Shown piece by piece: positions 6,991 through 16,590 of a stretch of DNA of 64,000 nt (position 1 is the first letter of the stretch; every line of letters begins with the position of its first letter). This stretch comes from URNF01 sp045634325 (GTDB taxonomy: Bacteria; Bacillota; Clostridia; Oscillospirales; Acutalibacteraceae). Position numbers and translations under genes: made by a program. The stretch spans positions 129,542 through 193,541 of the forward strand of contig JAZRAA010000016.1 in the NCBI GenBank assembly GCA_045634325.1. The letters are read 5' to 3'. The notes beneath the pieces were generated by a model. That model was given only the letters and a program-made list of their open reading frames with translations, did no database searches and was not told where the DNA came from.

Positions 6991-8211
6991 ATGAACAAAG
7001 AAAACATTAAAAAAGTTGTGCTCGCCTATTCCGGCGGATTGGATACTTCCATCATCATTCCGTGGCTCAAGGAGAATTACAATAACTGCGAAGTGATTGC
7101 CGTTTCGGGCAACGTGGGTCAGGCTGACGAGCTGGAAGGCTTGGAAGAGAAAGCTATTAAAACCGGCGCATCCAAATTGTATGTGCTGGATTTGACCGAG
7201 GAATATGTGGACGATTTCATCATCCCCACTATGAAGGCGGGCGCAGTGTATGAAGAATATCTGCTCGGCACCAGCCATGCACGTCCCTGCATTGCCAAAG
7301 GTTTGGCGGAAGTTGCTATCAAAGAGGGCGCAGACGCTATTTGCCATGGTTGTACCGGCAAAGGTAATGACCAGGTGCGTTTCGAATTGGCGCTCAAGCA
7401 CTTTGCTCCCACTATTCCGATTATTGCACCGTGGAGAGAATGGGATATCAAATCTCGTGAAGAAGAAATCGAATATGCGGAAGCGCATAACATTCCGCTC
7501 AAAATTAACAGAGAAACCAACTATTCCAAAGATAAGAACTTGTGGCATTTGTCCCACGAAGGTATGGATTTGGAAGACACCGGCAATGAACCGTTGTATG
7601 AAAAAGAAGGCTTCCTCGAAATGGGTGTGTCTCCCTTACAGGCACCCGATGTGCCCACCTACGTGACCCTCGACTTTGAACAGGGTGTGCCGGTGGCACT
7701 GGACGGTGAGAAAATGACCGCCAAACAGATCATCTTGAAACTCAACGAAATCGGCGGTAAAAACGGTATTGGCATCATTGATATTGTGGAAAACCGTTTG
7801 GTCGGCATGAAATGCCGTGGTGTATATGAGACTCCCGGCGGCACTATTCTTTACAAAGCGCATAAGGTGTTGGAAAGCGTGTGTCTCGATAAGATGACTT
7901 CTCACGAAAAAGAACGTTTGGCAATCACCTTCGCAGAACTGGTGTATAACGGCCAATGGTTCACTCCGTTGCGTGAGGCTTTGAGCGCATTTGTGGACAA
8001 AACGCAAGAGAAGGTCACCGGTAAGGTGAAACTCAAACTGTATAAAGGCAACATGATTAACGCAGGCGTGTGGAGTCCGTATTCGCTGTATAGTGAAGAG
8101 ATTGCTACCTTCGGTGAGAGCGATTATGACCAGACGGATGCTACCGGCTTTATCAACCTTTACGGTTTGCCCATCAAGGTGCAGGCCATGGTGGATGCCG
8201 ACAACGAATAA
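6991..8211 (+). CDS. argG: Argininosuccinate synthase
   Basis: Joins citrulline and aspartate with ATP to give argininosuccinate, the penultimate step of arginine synthesis. The 406-residue protein opens with the N-type ATP pyrophosphatase loop AYSGGLDTSI near residue 11, and has GCTGKGNDQVRFE near residue 117 and SPLQAPD later, all typical of ArgG. The start is ATG 6991 behind ACGGAGG; the open frame upstream overlaps the promoter and is not used. First gene of argGHCJBDF. A stable hairpin without a T-run separates it from argH. Confidence 0.97.
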   Translation: MNKENIKKVVLAYSGGLDTSIIIPWLKENYNNCEVIAVSGNVGQADELEGLEEKAIKTGASKLYVLDLTEEYVDDFIIPTMKAGAVYEEYLLGTSHARPCIAKGLAEVAIKEGADAICHGCTGKGNDQVRFELALKHFAPTIPIIAPWREWDIKSREEEIEYAEAHNIPLKINRETNYSKDKNLWHLSHEGMDLEDTGNEPLYEKEGFLEMGVSPLQAPDVPTYVTLDFEQGVPVALDGEKMTAKQIILKLNEIGGKNGIGIIDIVENRLVGMKCRGVYETPGGTILYKAHKVLESVCLDKMTSHEKERLAITFAELVYNGQWFTPLREALSAFVDKTQEKVTGKVKLKLYKGNMINAGVWSPYSLYSEEIATFGESDYDQTDATGFINLYGLPIKVQAMVDADNE

Positions 8212-8220
8212 TAAGAAAAG

Positions 8221-8245
8221 GTCCTGCACGAAAATCGTGCAGGAC
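8221..8245 (+). other. Intercistronic mRNA hairpin between argG and argH
   Basis: Perfect 11-base arms GTCCTGCACGA and TCGTGCAGGAC around the loop AAA, ten bases after argG. No T-run follows, so this is more likely a stabilising or processing element than a terminator. It could uncouple argG mRNA from the downstream genes. Confidence 0.7.
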
Positions 8246-8279
8246 TATTCTGCTACTTATGGAAAGGGCGTTGTAAACG

Positions 8280-9656
8280 ATGGCTAAAATGTGGGCGGGC
8301 AGAACTGCCGGCAACACCGACAGTCTGGCGGATGATTTTAATTCTTCTATTCACTTTGACTGCAAAATGTATCGGCAGGATATCACCGGCAGTATGGCGC
8401 ATGCCGCTATGCTGGGTGCAAAACATATCATCACCGAACAAGAAGCGACGACTTTGATTGACGGATTGGAGACCATTTTACAGGATTTGGAGAACGGCGA
8501 TTTGCAGTTTGATATGTCCTGTGAGGATATTCACATGTTCGTCGAACAAGAACTCACCGCTCGTTTGGGTGATGTGGGTAAGAAATTACATACTGCACGC
8601 AGCAGAAATGACCAGGTGGCGTTGGATGTGCGGATGTATTTGCGGGATGAAACTGCCGCTATCATGCAAGATGTGCGTGCGCTGATTGAGGCTGTCACCG
8701 ACAAGGCTTTGGAACATAAAGCCGCTATTTTGCCGGGATATACTCACCTGCAACGTGCACAACCCATCACGTTTGGACATCATTTGATGGCATATGCCAT
8801 GATGTTGCTCAGAGATTTGGACCGTTTGCAAGATTGTGTGAAGCGTATGAACGTGTCGCCGATTGGCAGTTGCGCTTTGGCGGGTACGACGTATGATACC
8901 GACCGTGTATTTGAGGCGCAAAAACTTGGTTTTGACGATGTGTGTCGTAACAGTATCGACGGTGTTTCCGATCGTGATTTTTGCGTGGAATTGTTGAGTG
9001 CGCTTTCCATTTTGATGATGCATCTTTCTCGTTTTTCAGAAGAAATGATTTTGTGGTCCAGCTGGGAATTCCGTTTTGTAGAACTTTCTGATGCCTACAC
9101 CACCGGTTCCTCTATCATGCCGCAAAAGAAAAATCCCGATATGGCAGAATTGACCCGTGGTAAAACGGGCCGTGTATACGGTGATTTGATGGCATTGCTC
9201 ACCACCTTGAAAGGCTTGCCGCTTGCATACAACAAGGATATGCAAGAGGACAAAGAAAGTGTCTTTGATGCAGTGGAAACGGTGCAGATGTGCTTGCGTG
9301 TGTTTACGCCCATGGTTGCAACCATGACGGTGTGCACCGAAAACATGAAAAAAGCCGCACAGACCGGTTTTATCAATGCGACCGATTTGGCGGATTATCT
9401 GGTGAAAAAGGGATTGCCGTTCCGTAGTGCTTATAAAATTTCCGGTCAGATTGTCGCCAGATGCATCGCAGACGGCGCGGTGCTGGAAACTTTGCCGTTG
9501 CAAGTATATCAAGAGTATAGCCCCTTGTTCGAAGAGGATGTATATGCAGACATCGATTTGAACGTGTGCGTGGAAAAACGCATTTCCTTGGGTGGCACTT
9601 CGGTGAAATCCGTGGAACAGCAGATTACTTTTGTGAAGGAGAAACTCGCACAATGA
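8280..9656 (+). CDS. argH: Argininosuccinate lyase
   Basis: Splits argininosuccinate into arginine and fumarate. The 458-residue protein belongs to the fumarase/aspartase superfamily and carries the signature GSSIMPQKKNPD near residue 278, with the flexible catalytic serine loop, plus HTARSRNDQV near residue 105 and PGYTHLQRAQP near residue 155. The start is ATG 8280. Its stop overlaps the argC start as ATGA, so translation of the two is coupled. Confidence 0.97.
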   Translation: MAKMWAGRTAGNTDSLADDFNSSIHFDCKMYRQDITGSMAHAAMLGAKHIITEQEATTLIDGLETILQDLENGDLQFDMSCEDIHMFVEQELTARLGDVGKKLHTARSRNDQVALDVRMYLRDETAAIMQDVRALIEAVTDKALEHKAAILPGYTHLQRAQPITFGHHLMAYAMMLLRDLDRLQDCVKRMNVSPIGSCALAGTTYDTDRVFEAQKLGFDDVCRNSIDGVSDRDFCVELLSALSILMMHLSRFSEEMILWSSWEFRFVELSDAYTTGSSIMPQKKNPDMAELTRGKTGRVYGDLMALLTTLKGLPLAYNKDMQEDKESVFDAVETVQMCLRVFTPMVATMTVCTENMKKAAQTGFINATDLADYLVKKGLPFRSAYKISGQIVARCIADGAVLETLPLQVYQEYSPLFEEDVYADIDLNVCVEKRISLGGTSVKSVEQQITFVKEKLAQ

Positions 9657-10576
9657 CAAAAGTGTTTATCGACGGTAGTGCCGGTACGACCGGCTTGCGT
9701 ATTGCCGATAGATTGGCGCAAAGAACCGATTTGCAGGTGGTTACTTTACCCGAAGAAACCCGCAAAGACCCTAAAGCACGTGCACAAGCTTTGAATATGG
9801 CAGATATTGCGTTTTTATGTTTGCCGGATGCGGCGGCAAAAGAGGCGGTATCGATGGTGACAAATCCCCAAACGGTGATCATTGACACCTCCACCGCACA
9901 TCGCACAGCGGACGGTTGGACATATGGTTTTCCCGAATTGACCGGCAAAGACGTTATCAAAAACGCTAAGCGCATTGCCAACCCCGGTTGTCATGCAAGC
10001 GGATTTGTGGCGTTGGTGGCTCCACTCGTAAAAGCAGGGTTGATAGATGCGGATGCGATGCTTTCTTGCTTTTCGCTGACCGGTTATTCAGGTGGCGGTA
10101 AGGGTATGATCGCAGAATATGAGGACGATGCGCGGGATGCTTTGTTGGATGCGCCCCGCCAGTACGGTTTGTCTCAACAACATAAACATCTGCCCGAAAT
10201 GGCAAAGGTGTGCGGGTTGACAACCGATCCGCTGTTTTGCCCCATTGTCGGTGATTTTTACAGTGGTATGGAAGTGACTGTACCGTTGTTTGCCACACAG
10301 GTTAATGGCACGATGGAGGATATCAAAGCGGTGTATCGTGCGGTGTATACCGATGAAGTGGTACGTTTTGTAGAGCAGACAGAGGAAGGCAATTTCCTGT
10401 CTGCCGCCGCTTTGTCCGGCAGAGATGATATGCAAATCATAGTTTCCGGCAATGATGCACGCATCTTGTTGGTGGCACGGTTTGATAATCTCGGTAAAGG
10501 TGCTTCGGGCGCCGCAATCCAGAATATGAATATTGTACTCGGTGCAGAGGAAACCACCGGTTTACAGATAGGATGA
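9653..10576 (+). CDS. argC: N-acetyl-gamma-glutamyl-phosphate reductase (short type)
   Basis: NADPH-dependent reduction of N-acetylglutamyl phosphate to the semialdehyde. The active-site cysteine lies in ANPGCHASGF near residue 110, and the start DGSAGTTGLRIADRL is the nucleotide-binding loop. At 307 residues it belongs to the shorter (type 2) ArgC form rather than the roughly 345-residue type common in Bacillus. The start is ATG 9653, overlapping the argH stop; an upstream in-frame GTG would lie inside argH. Confidence 0.95.
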   Translation: MTKVFIDGSAGTTGLRIADRLAQRTDLQVVTLPEETRKDPKARAQALNMADIAFLCLPDAAAKEAVSMVTNPQTVIIDTSTAHRTADGWTYGFPELTGKDVIKNAKRIANPGCHASGFVALVAPLVKAGLIDADAMLSCFSLTGYSGGGKGMIAEYEDDARDALLDAPRQYGLSQQHKHLPEMAKVCGLTTDPLFCPIVGDFYSGMEVTVPLFATQVNGTMEDIKAVYRAVYTDEVVRFVEQTEEGNFLSAAALSGRDDMQIIVSGNDARILLVARFDNLGKGASGAAIQNMNIVLGAEETTGLQIG

Positions 10577-10582
10577 GTGTGT

Positions 10583-11797
10583 ATGAAGATAGTTTCCGGC
10601 GGCGTTTGTGCCGCAAAAGGATTTAAAGCAAATGGTATTCACTGCGGTATTCGTAAAAATCGCACCAAACGTGATTTGGCGTTGATTGTCAGTGACGTGC
10701 CCGCTACGGCGGCGGCGGTGTATACCACCAACCTCGTAAAAGGTGCCCCGCTCACCGTTACCAAACAACATTTGGAAAACGGCGTGGCACAGATGGTCAT
10801 TTGCAACAGCGGTAACGCCAACACCTGCAACGCAAACGGCATTGAAATTGCCGAGCAGATGAGTACGCTGACGGCAGATGCGCTTGGTTTGAAAGCGGAT
10901 GACGTGGTGGTTGCTTCCACCGGCGTTATCGGTCAACCGCTGGATATTGCGCCCATTGCGGCGGGCATTCCCGCTTTGGTAGAGGGCTTGCGCTATGATA
11001 ACGGTGAAAATGCCGCTGAGGCGATCATGACCACCGATACCATCAAAAAAGAGATTGCGGTGGAATTTACGGTGGGCGGTAAAACCTGTACCATTGGCGG
11101 TATTGCGAAGGGCAGTGGTATGATTCATCCCAATATGGCGACCATGTTGGTGTTTTTGACCACTGACGCTGCCATTTCTGCACCGATGTTGCAAAAAGCG
11201 TTATCGGGGGATATTCAAAATACATTTAATATGCTCAGTATCGATGGTGATACTTCAACCAACGATATGGTAACGGTGCTTGCCAACGGTTTGGCGGGGA
11301 ACGAGACGATTGCTGAAGAGGGTGAGGATTTCACCGCTTTTATGCAGGCACTTAACACCGTGACGGTGCATTTGTGCCGTACCATCGCTGCAGACGGCGA
11401 GGGTGCGACAAAAATGCTGGAATGTTGTGTCACCGGTGCTGATACGCTCCAAACTGCCAAAACGGTGGCGAAAAGCGTGGTATGTTCCAGTCTTCTCAAA
11501 GCCGCTATGTTTGGTGCGGATGCGAACTGGGGTCGTGTATTATGCGCAATCGGATACAGCGGTGCTGACGTGGACGTCACCAAAGTGGGTGTTTCGTTCC
11601 GTTCAAGCAAGGGCGAAATTTTGGTTTGCGAAAACGGTGCCGGCGTGGTATTTTCCGAAGAAAAAGCAAAAGAAATCTTGCTTGAAAGCGAAATTGAGAT
11701 TTTGGTGACTTTGGGCGACGGCGTATATACCGCTACCGCTTGGGGTTGCGATTTGACTTATGATTATGTAAAAATCAACGGTGATTACAGAACCTGA
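10583..11797 (+). CDS. argJ: Bifunctional glutamate N-acetyltransferase (ornithine acetyltransferase)
   Basis: Moves the acetyl group from N-acetylornithine to glutamate, recycling acetate in the cyclic pathway. It is made as a precursor that cleaves itself before a threonine; the site lies in HPNMATMLVF near residue 185, preceded by KGSGMI. The 404-residue length is standard. The start is ATG 10583 behind GGATGAG at the end of argC. With no argE or argA in the cluster, ArgJ may supply both acetylation and deacetylation, which is inferred. Confidence 0.96.
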   Translation: MKIVSGGVCAAKGFKANGIHCGIRKNRTKRDLALIVSDVPATAAAVYTTNLVKGAPLTVTKQHLENGVAQMVICNSGNANTCNANGIEIAEQMSTLTADALGLKADDVVVASTGVIGQPLDIAPIAAGIPALVEGLRYDNGENAAEAIMTTDTIKKEIAVEFTVGGKTCTIGGIAKGSGMIHPNMATMLVFLTTDAAISAPMLQKALSGDIQNTFNMLSIDGDTSTNDMVTVLANGLAGNETIAEEGEDFTAFMQALNTVTVHLCRTIAADGEGATKMLECCVTGADTLQTAKTVAKSVVCSSLLKAAMFGADANWGRVLCAIGYSGADVDVTKVGVSFRSSKGEILVCENGAGVVFSEEKAKEILLESEIEILVTLGDGVYTATAWGCDLTYDYVKINGDYRT

Positions 11798-11807
11798 GGT
11801 GTTGAGA

Positions 11808-12671
11808 ATGAATATGCAGTTTTCCAATGCGCAAAGAGCAGAGGTGTTGACCCAAGCGTTGCCGTATATTCAACAGTATAACGGTAAAATTGTGGTGATT
11901 AAATACGGCGGTAATGCGATGATTGACGAGCACCTGAAAGAACAGGTGATGGAGGACATCGTGTTGTTGCAACTGGTGGGTGTCAAAGTGGTGCTGGTGC
12001 ACGGCGGTGGCCCCGAAATCAGCGATTTGATGCAAAAGCTCGGTAAAAAAGCAGAGTTTGTGGATGGTTTGCGTGTGACCGACAAGGAAACGGTGGACAT
12101 TGTACAGATGGTGCTTGCCGGTAAGGTCAACAAAACGCTTGTCAACCTTGTGGAAATGAAAGGCGGCAAGGCGATGGGCATTTCCGGTATGGACGGACGG
12201 CTCATCGAAGCAAAAATGAAGGATGAACGACTCGGTTACGTCGGGGCGATTACCGGCGTGAACATTGAGCCTGTTAACGATTTGCTCGAAAAGGGATATA
12301 TTCCTGTCATTTCCACCATCGGTTGCGATGGTGAGGGTAATGCGTATAACATCAACGGTGATACAGCGGCGGCTTTTATTGCGGGCGCATTACACGCCGA
12401 GCGTATGTTCATGATGACCGATATTGACGGCATTTTACGTGACAAAGACGACCCTACTACCTTGATTCCCGAAGTGACTGTTTCACAGGCGAAAGAACTG
12501 TGTGAACGGGGCATTGTTTCGGGCGGTATGATTCCCAAGGTGGATTGCTGCATTGAGGCGGTGAAAAAAGGCGTTAAGAGTGTAACTATTATGGACGGCC
12601 GTGTACCGCATTCTATCTTGATGGAAATGTTGACCGCTGAAGGTGCGGGCACTATGGTGAAAGGGGACTAA
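11808..12671 (+). CDS. argB: Acetylglutamate kinase
   Basis: Phosphorylates N-acetylglutamate and is often the arginine-inhibited step. The 287-residue protein shows the amino-acid kinase loop VVIKYGGNAM near residue 27, VLVHGGGPEIS near residue 63, and FMMTDIDGIL and GGMIPKVDCC later. An N-terminal helix (residues 5-20, AQRAEVLTQALPYIQQ) resembles the one that gives arginine sensitivity in hexameric enzymes, so feedback inhibition is plausible. The start is ATG 11808 behind GAGGTG at the argJ stop. Confidence 0.96.
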   Translation: MNMQFSNAQRAEVLTQALPYIQQYNGKIVVIKYGGNAMIDEHLKEQVMEDIVLLQLVGVKVVLVHGGGPEISDLMQKLGKKAEFVDGLRVTDKETVDIVQMVLAGKVNKTLVNLVEMKGGKAMGISGMDGRLIEAKMKDERLGYVGAITGVNIEPVNDLLEKGYIPVISTIGCDGEGNAYNINGDTAAAFIAGALHAERMFMMTDIDGILRDKDDPTTLIPEVTVSQAKELCERGIVSGGMIPKVDCCIEAVKKGVKSVTIMDGRVPHSILMEMLTAEGAGTMVKGD

Positions 12672-12676
12672 ACCGC

Positions 12677-13846
12677 ATGAGCGAATTGCAAACGCTTGAC
12701 CGCACCTACGTTGCCGGCACATACGCACGTTTTCCGGTAGAAATCGTGTCGGGCAAAGGTTCGTATGTGTATGATGAAACAGGAAAAGCGTATATTGATA
12801 TGGGTTCGGGTATTGGTGTCACAGCTTTCGGTATTGCCGATGACGTGTGGCAAAGTGCTGTGATGGCGCAACTGGGCAAAGTGCAGCACATGTCTAACTT
12901 GTATTACACCGAGCCGTGCGTGAAATTGGCGGAATTGTTGTGCAAACGCACCGATATGAAAAAGGTGTTTTTCGGCAATTCGGGTGCGGAAGCGAATGAG
13001 TGTGCCATCAAGGTGGCACGCAAATATGCCGCCGAGAAAAAAGGTGCGGCATACAGTACCATTTTGACACTTGAAAACAGTTTCCACGGCAGAACATTGA
13101 CCACTCTGGCAGCTACGGGACAGGCGCATTATCACGAATTGTTTGCTCCACTGACAGAGGGCTTTGTACATGCACCCGCCAATGATGCCGATGCACTGAT
13201 TGCCTTGGCGAAAAAAGAAAAGGTTGCGGGTATTTTACTGGAATGTGTGCAAGGTGAAGGCGGCGTCAACACGCTGGATAAAGCGTTTGTACAAGCGGTT
13301 GCTGCGTTTGCCAAGCAGGAAGATATTGTGCTGATGGTGGATGAAGTGCAAACCGGTAACGGACGTACCGGCACACTGTATGCGTATATGCAGTATGGCA
13401 TCACTCCCGACGTGGTGACTACCGCCAAAGGATTGGGCGGCGGTTTGCCGATCGGTGCTTGTTTGCTGGGTGAGAAGGTAGAAACCGTACTGGGTGCGGG
13501 TGACCATGGCTCGACCTATGGCGGCAATCCTGTTTGCTGTGCAGGTGCTTACAGCGTTATCAGTCGTATGGATGATGCATTTTTAGCGGACGTACAGAAA
13601 AAATCACAGTATATTTTTGAGGCGCTGTTGGATGCGCCGGGCGTGAAATCGGTGTCGGGATTGGGTTTGATGATTGGCATTGAAACCGAGCGTCCTGCCA
13701 TTGATGTGGTGCGTGATTGTATGGAAAAAGGTGTACTGTGTCTCACTGCAAAACATAAAGTGCGGTTGTTACCCGCTCTGAATATGCCGATGGAAACGCT
13801 TGAAAAGGCGATTGAAATTCTGAAAGAAGCTATAAAAGGAGAATAG
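12677..13846 (+). CDS. argD: Acetylornithine aminotransferase
   Basis: PLP enzyme of the class III aminotransferase family that makes N-acetylornithine. The 389-residue protein has FFGNSGAEANECAIK near residue 96, the PLP aspartate in MVDEVQTGNGRTG near residue 220, the Schiff-base lysine in TTAKGLGGGLPIGA near residue 250 and STYGGNPVCCA. The start is ATG 12677, five bases after the argB stop, with AAAGGGG inside argB as ribosome site. Confidence 0.96.
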   Translation: MSELQTLDRTYVAGTYARFPVEIVSGKGSYVYDETGKAYIDMGSGIGVTAFGIADDVWQSAVMAQLGKVQHMSNLYYTEPCVKLAELLCKRTDMKKVFFGNSGAEANECAIKVARKYAAEKKGAAYSTILTLENSFHGRTLTTLAATGQAHYHELFAPLTEGFVHAPANDADALIALAKKEKVAGILLECVQGEGGVNTLDKAFVQAVAAFAKQEDIVLMVDEVQTGNGRTGTLYAYMQYGITPDVVTTAKGLGGGLPIGACLLGEKVETVLGAGDHGSTYGGNPVCCAGAYSVISRMDDAFLADVQKKSQYIFEALLDAPGVKSVSGLGLMIGIETERPAIDVVRDCMEKGVLCLTAKHKVRLLPALNMPMETLEKAIEILKEAIKGE

Positions 13847-13848
13847 AT

Positions 13849-14832
13849 ATGTCGCTCAAAGGAAGAAGCTTTTTAAAGCTGTTGGACTTTACACCGACGG
13901 AGATTTTGTCACTGATTGACCTTGCCGCCGATTTGAAAGCCAAGAAAAAAGCGGGTGTGCCGCACCGTTTGTGTGAGGGTAAAAACATTGCTTTGATTTT
14001 CGAAAAGACCAGTACCCGCACCCGTTGCAGTTTTGAGGTTGCGGCGGCCGATCTTGGCATGCATCCTGTATATCTCGACCCCGCCGGTTCTCAAATTGGT
14101 AAAAAAGAAAGTATTGCAGATACGGCGAGAGTGCTCGGTGGTATCTTTGACGGTATCGAATACCGTGGATACGGACAGGAATTGGTGGAAGAATTAGCAG
14201 CAAATGCGGGTGTGCCTGTATGGAACGGTTTGACCAACGAGTTCCATCCCACCCAAATTCTCGCTGATTTCCTCACCATTCGTGAGCAGTTCGGTAAATT
14301 ACAGGGTATCAAATTGGTGTATCTCGGTGATGCACGTTATAACATGGGTAATTCTTTGATGGTGGGCTGTGCCAAGATGGGCATGCATTTTGTGGCGGCG
14401 GCACCCGAAAAGTATTTCCCTGACCCCGCATTAATGGCTACTTGTCAAGAAATTGCCAAACAGACGGGTGCTATTCTCGAATTTGAAACCGATCCCATGA
14501 AAGCCGTGCAACATGCGGATGTGTTATATACGGACGTGTGGGTGTCTATGGGTGAACCCGACAGTGTGTGGGAAGAGCGTATTCGTGAATTATCTCCTTA
14601 TCGCGTTGACACGAAATTGATAAACGCCGCAGGAGAAAACTGTAAGTTCATGCACTGTTTGCCTGCGTTCCATGACTTGAAGACAGTTATCGGCAAACAG
14701 ATTTTTGATAAATTCGGTATCGATTGTATGGAGGTCACCGACGAGGTGTTTGAAAGTGACCGCTCCATTGTGTTTGCAGAAGCGGAGAATCGTATGCATA
14801 CCATCAAAGCCGTGATGGCGGCAACTTTGTAA
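13849..14832 (+). CDS. argF: Ornithine carbamoyltransferase
   Basis: Makes citrulline from ornithine and carbamoyl phosphate. The 327-residue protein has the carbamoyl-phosphate motif EKTSTRTRCSFE near residue 48 and the ornithine motif MHCLPAFHD near residue 265, the signatures of OTCase. It starts two bases after argD with AAAAGGAG upstream, and is the last gene before a strong terminator. Carbamoyl-phosphate synthase genes are not in the window. A catabolic ArcB role is less likely given the biosynthetic context. Confidence 0.96.
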   Translation: MSLKGRSFLKLLDFTPTEILSLIDLAADLKAKKKAGVPHRLCEGKNIALIFEKTSTRTRCSFEVAAADLGMHPVYLDPAGSQIGKKESIADTARVLGGIFDGIEYRGYGQELVEELAANAGVPVWNGLTNEFHPTQILADFLTIREQFGKLQGIKLVYLGDARYNMGNSLMVGCAKMGMHFVAAAPEKYFPDPALMATCQEIAKQTGAILEFETDPMKAVQHADVLYTDVWVSMGEPDSVWEERIRELSPYRVDTKLINAAGENCKFMHCLPAFHDLKTVIGKQIFDKFGIDCMEVTDEVFESDRSIVFAEAENRMHTIKAVMAATL

Positions 14833-14837
14833 TTAAG

Positions 14838-14873
14838 AGGAAAGAGTTGGATTTCCAACTCTTTCCTTTTTTC
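14838..14873 (+). terminator. Terminator of the arginine operon
   Basis: Arms AGGAAAGAGTTGG (14838-14850) and CCAACTCTTTCCT (14855-14867) around ATTT, followed by T-rich sequence. Confidence 0.92.
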
Positions 14874-14902
14874 TTGCTTTTTAAAAAATGTTTGTTTATA
14901 AT
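14874..14902 (+). promoter_or_regulatory. Promoter of the M23 endopeptidase gene
   Basis: TTGCTT (14874-14879), a 17-base spacer and TATAAT (14897-14902), directly after the arginine terminator and 34 bases before the start codon. Confidence 0.8.
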
Positions 14903-14936
14903 GTGTAGTTGAAATGACAGGAAAGGTGGGAGAGAT

Positions 14937-16556
14937 ATGCGGTTTATAGCGGCGGCATGGCAAAAGATACGGCGTATCTCTGTCCATGCTTGCAGGCACG
15001 CTGTATATGCGTCATTTTATATTTTAGCGGTACAGACCGCCCGCTTTATGAAGAAAACACGTCGTCGTTTCAAAAAGGCGTTTCGGCGGTTTGCGTGCCG
15101 TGCGGCGTATATGGCATATTTGGTGTGCGGCAAACCGTTTTGTATGTTGTACCGTGCGTTCTCTGCGCCTCGTGAGCAACGCTTGGCGTTGATAGGCGGC
15201 GGGTGTATGCGCTTGCTCGCTTTGGGTGTGTGTGCGGTGTTTTTGTTTGGTACGGCGCAGAGTTATCTTCGTTTGCAACTGGCGTATCAGGTGACGTATC
15301 GTGGCATGCAAATCGGTTATGTTTCGTCGGTGGAAACCTTATCTAACGGCTTGAAATACGCGGGGCGTATGATGCAGTTTCTCCAATTGGAACAGTTGCC
15401 GACTTTGTCCTATGGGTTGACTTTACCCCAAAACATTTTGACTGCCGAAGATGTCGGTAGAGGTTTGGTCGCTTGTCACAGTGACGTGTTGACCGAGGCG
15501 AGCGGATTGTTTGTGGACGGCGATTATGTTGGCGCGTTGACTGTTCGTGCAGATTTGGATGCGGTGTTGGAACGGTTTCGCACGGCGGGGGATGATGGTA
15601 CCGAATGTAAACCCTCTGTCTTTAAACAGAAAGTTGAAATTTTAGACGGCGCTTACCCGAAAGATACTATTTTGACTGTTTCGCAATTGGAAGAAATGCT
15701 CGCAACGCAAAAAAGTGAATTGGTGCAGTATACGGTGAAAAGCGGGGATACCCTCATCGGCATCGCCCACTCTTGTGGGTTGACACTGGGGGAATTGCGT
15801 GAGAGAAATCCCGCGTATGAAAATACCGACGTGTTACACGTCGGTGATGAGTTGGTGATTAAAGAGGCGTCCGCATTGTTGCAAGTTTCTCGGTATCTCA
15901 AACAGACGTATACCGAAGCGGTGCCGTATGAAACCAAAGTGTATTTTAACGAAAATTTTTATGTGGATGAACAGCGGGTACTGCAGAAAGGAGAAAACGG
16001 TTCTCGCAGGGTCACGGCGGAAATTGAATATACCGACGGCGTGGAAACTGCGCGCAATGTTCTCGAAAGCGAGGTGCTTGTCAAACCGGTAACCCAAAAG
16101 GTGCGTATCGGCACGCAAAAGGGTACACGTCCTGATGGTTCCGGGGTGGCGACGGGTATATTTACATGGCCTTTGCCGTATTTCAAAACCATTACGTCGT
16201 ACTATGGCCCGCGTTGGGGTACGGTGCATCAGGGATTGGATATTTCCGGTTATAATGTGTATGGCGCTTCCATTGTGGCAGCGGATGGCGGTACGGTGTA
16301 TGCGGTCAACCGCACCAGTAAATGGGGAACAGGTATGTTCACGGGTTATGGTTATGCGGTGATAATCGACCATGGCAACGGGTTGCGCACTTTGTATGCA
16401 CACTGCTCAAAAATTGCTGTTGCTCCCGGTCAGCGAGTGTCCAAAGGACAGGTGATTGCCTATGTGGGCAATACCGGTAAAAGCACAGGACCGCATTTGC
16501 ATTTTGAGGTGCGGTTGAATAACAAGCGGGTAGACCCGATGAAGTATTTAAAATGA
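14937..16556 (+). CDS. Membrane-anchored M23 peptidoglycan endopeptidase with LysM and G5 domains
   Basis: Cell-wall hydrolase, 539 residues. A basic, arginine-rich N-terminus precedes a transmembrane segment near residues 80-105. Then come a LysM peptidoglycan-binding domain (YTVKSGDTLIGIAH, near residues 262-305), a G5-type domain with the EAVPYETKVYF start (near residues 323-395), and a C-terminal M23 zinc peptidase. Zinc ligands are visible in HQGLDISGY and GPHLHFEVR. The LysM-G5-M23 order is common in clostridial wall enzymes, including some used in sporulation. The start is ATG 14937 behind GGAAAGG. It stands alone between two terminators. Confidence 0.92.
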   Translation: MRFIAAAWQKIRRISVHACRHAVYASFYILAVQTARFMKKTRRRFKKAFRRFACRAAYMAYLVCGKPFCMLYRAFSAPREQRLALIGGGCMRLLALGVCAVFLFGTAQSYLRLQLAYQVTYRGMQIGYVSSVETLSNGLKYAGRMMQFLQLEQLPTLSYGLTLPQNILTAEDVGRGLVACHSDVLTEASGLFVDGDYVGALTVRADLDAVLERFRTAGDDGTECKPSVFKQKVEILDGAYPKDTILTVSQLEEMLATQKSELVQYTVKSGDTLIGIAHSCGLTLGELRERNPAYENTDVLHVGDELVIKEASALLQVSRYLKQTYTEAVPYETKVYFNENFYVDEQRVLQKGENGSRRVTAEIEYTDGVETARNVLESEVLVKPVTQKVRIGTQKGTRPDGSGVATGIFTWPLPYFKTITSYYGPRWGTVHQGLDISGYNVYGASIVAADGGTVYAVNRTSKWGTGMFTGYGYAVIIDHGNGLRTLYAHCSKIAVAPGQRVSKGQVIAYVGNTGKSTGPHLHFEVRLNNKRVDPMKYLK

Positions 16557-16587
16557 AAAAGCAGTTGCCAAAAGGCAACTGCTTTTT
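16556..16587. terminator. Bidirectional terminator between the M23 peptidase and carboxypeptidase genes
   Basis: Arms AAAAAGCAGTTGCC and GGCAACTGCTTTTT around AAAA, placed between two convergent genes. Confidence 0.92.
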
Positions 16588-16590
16588 GTT

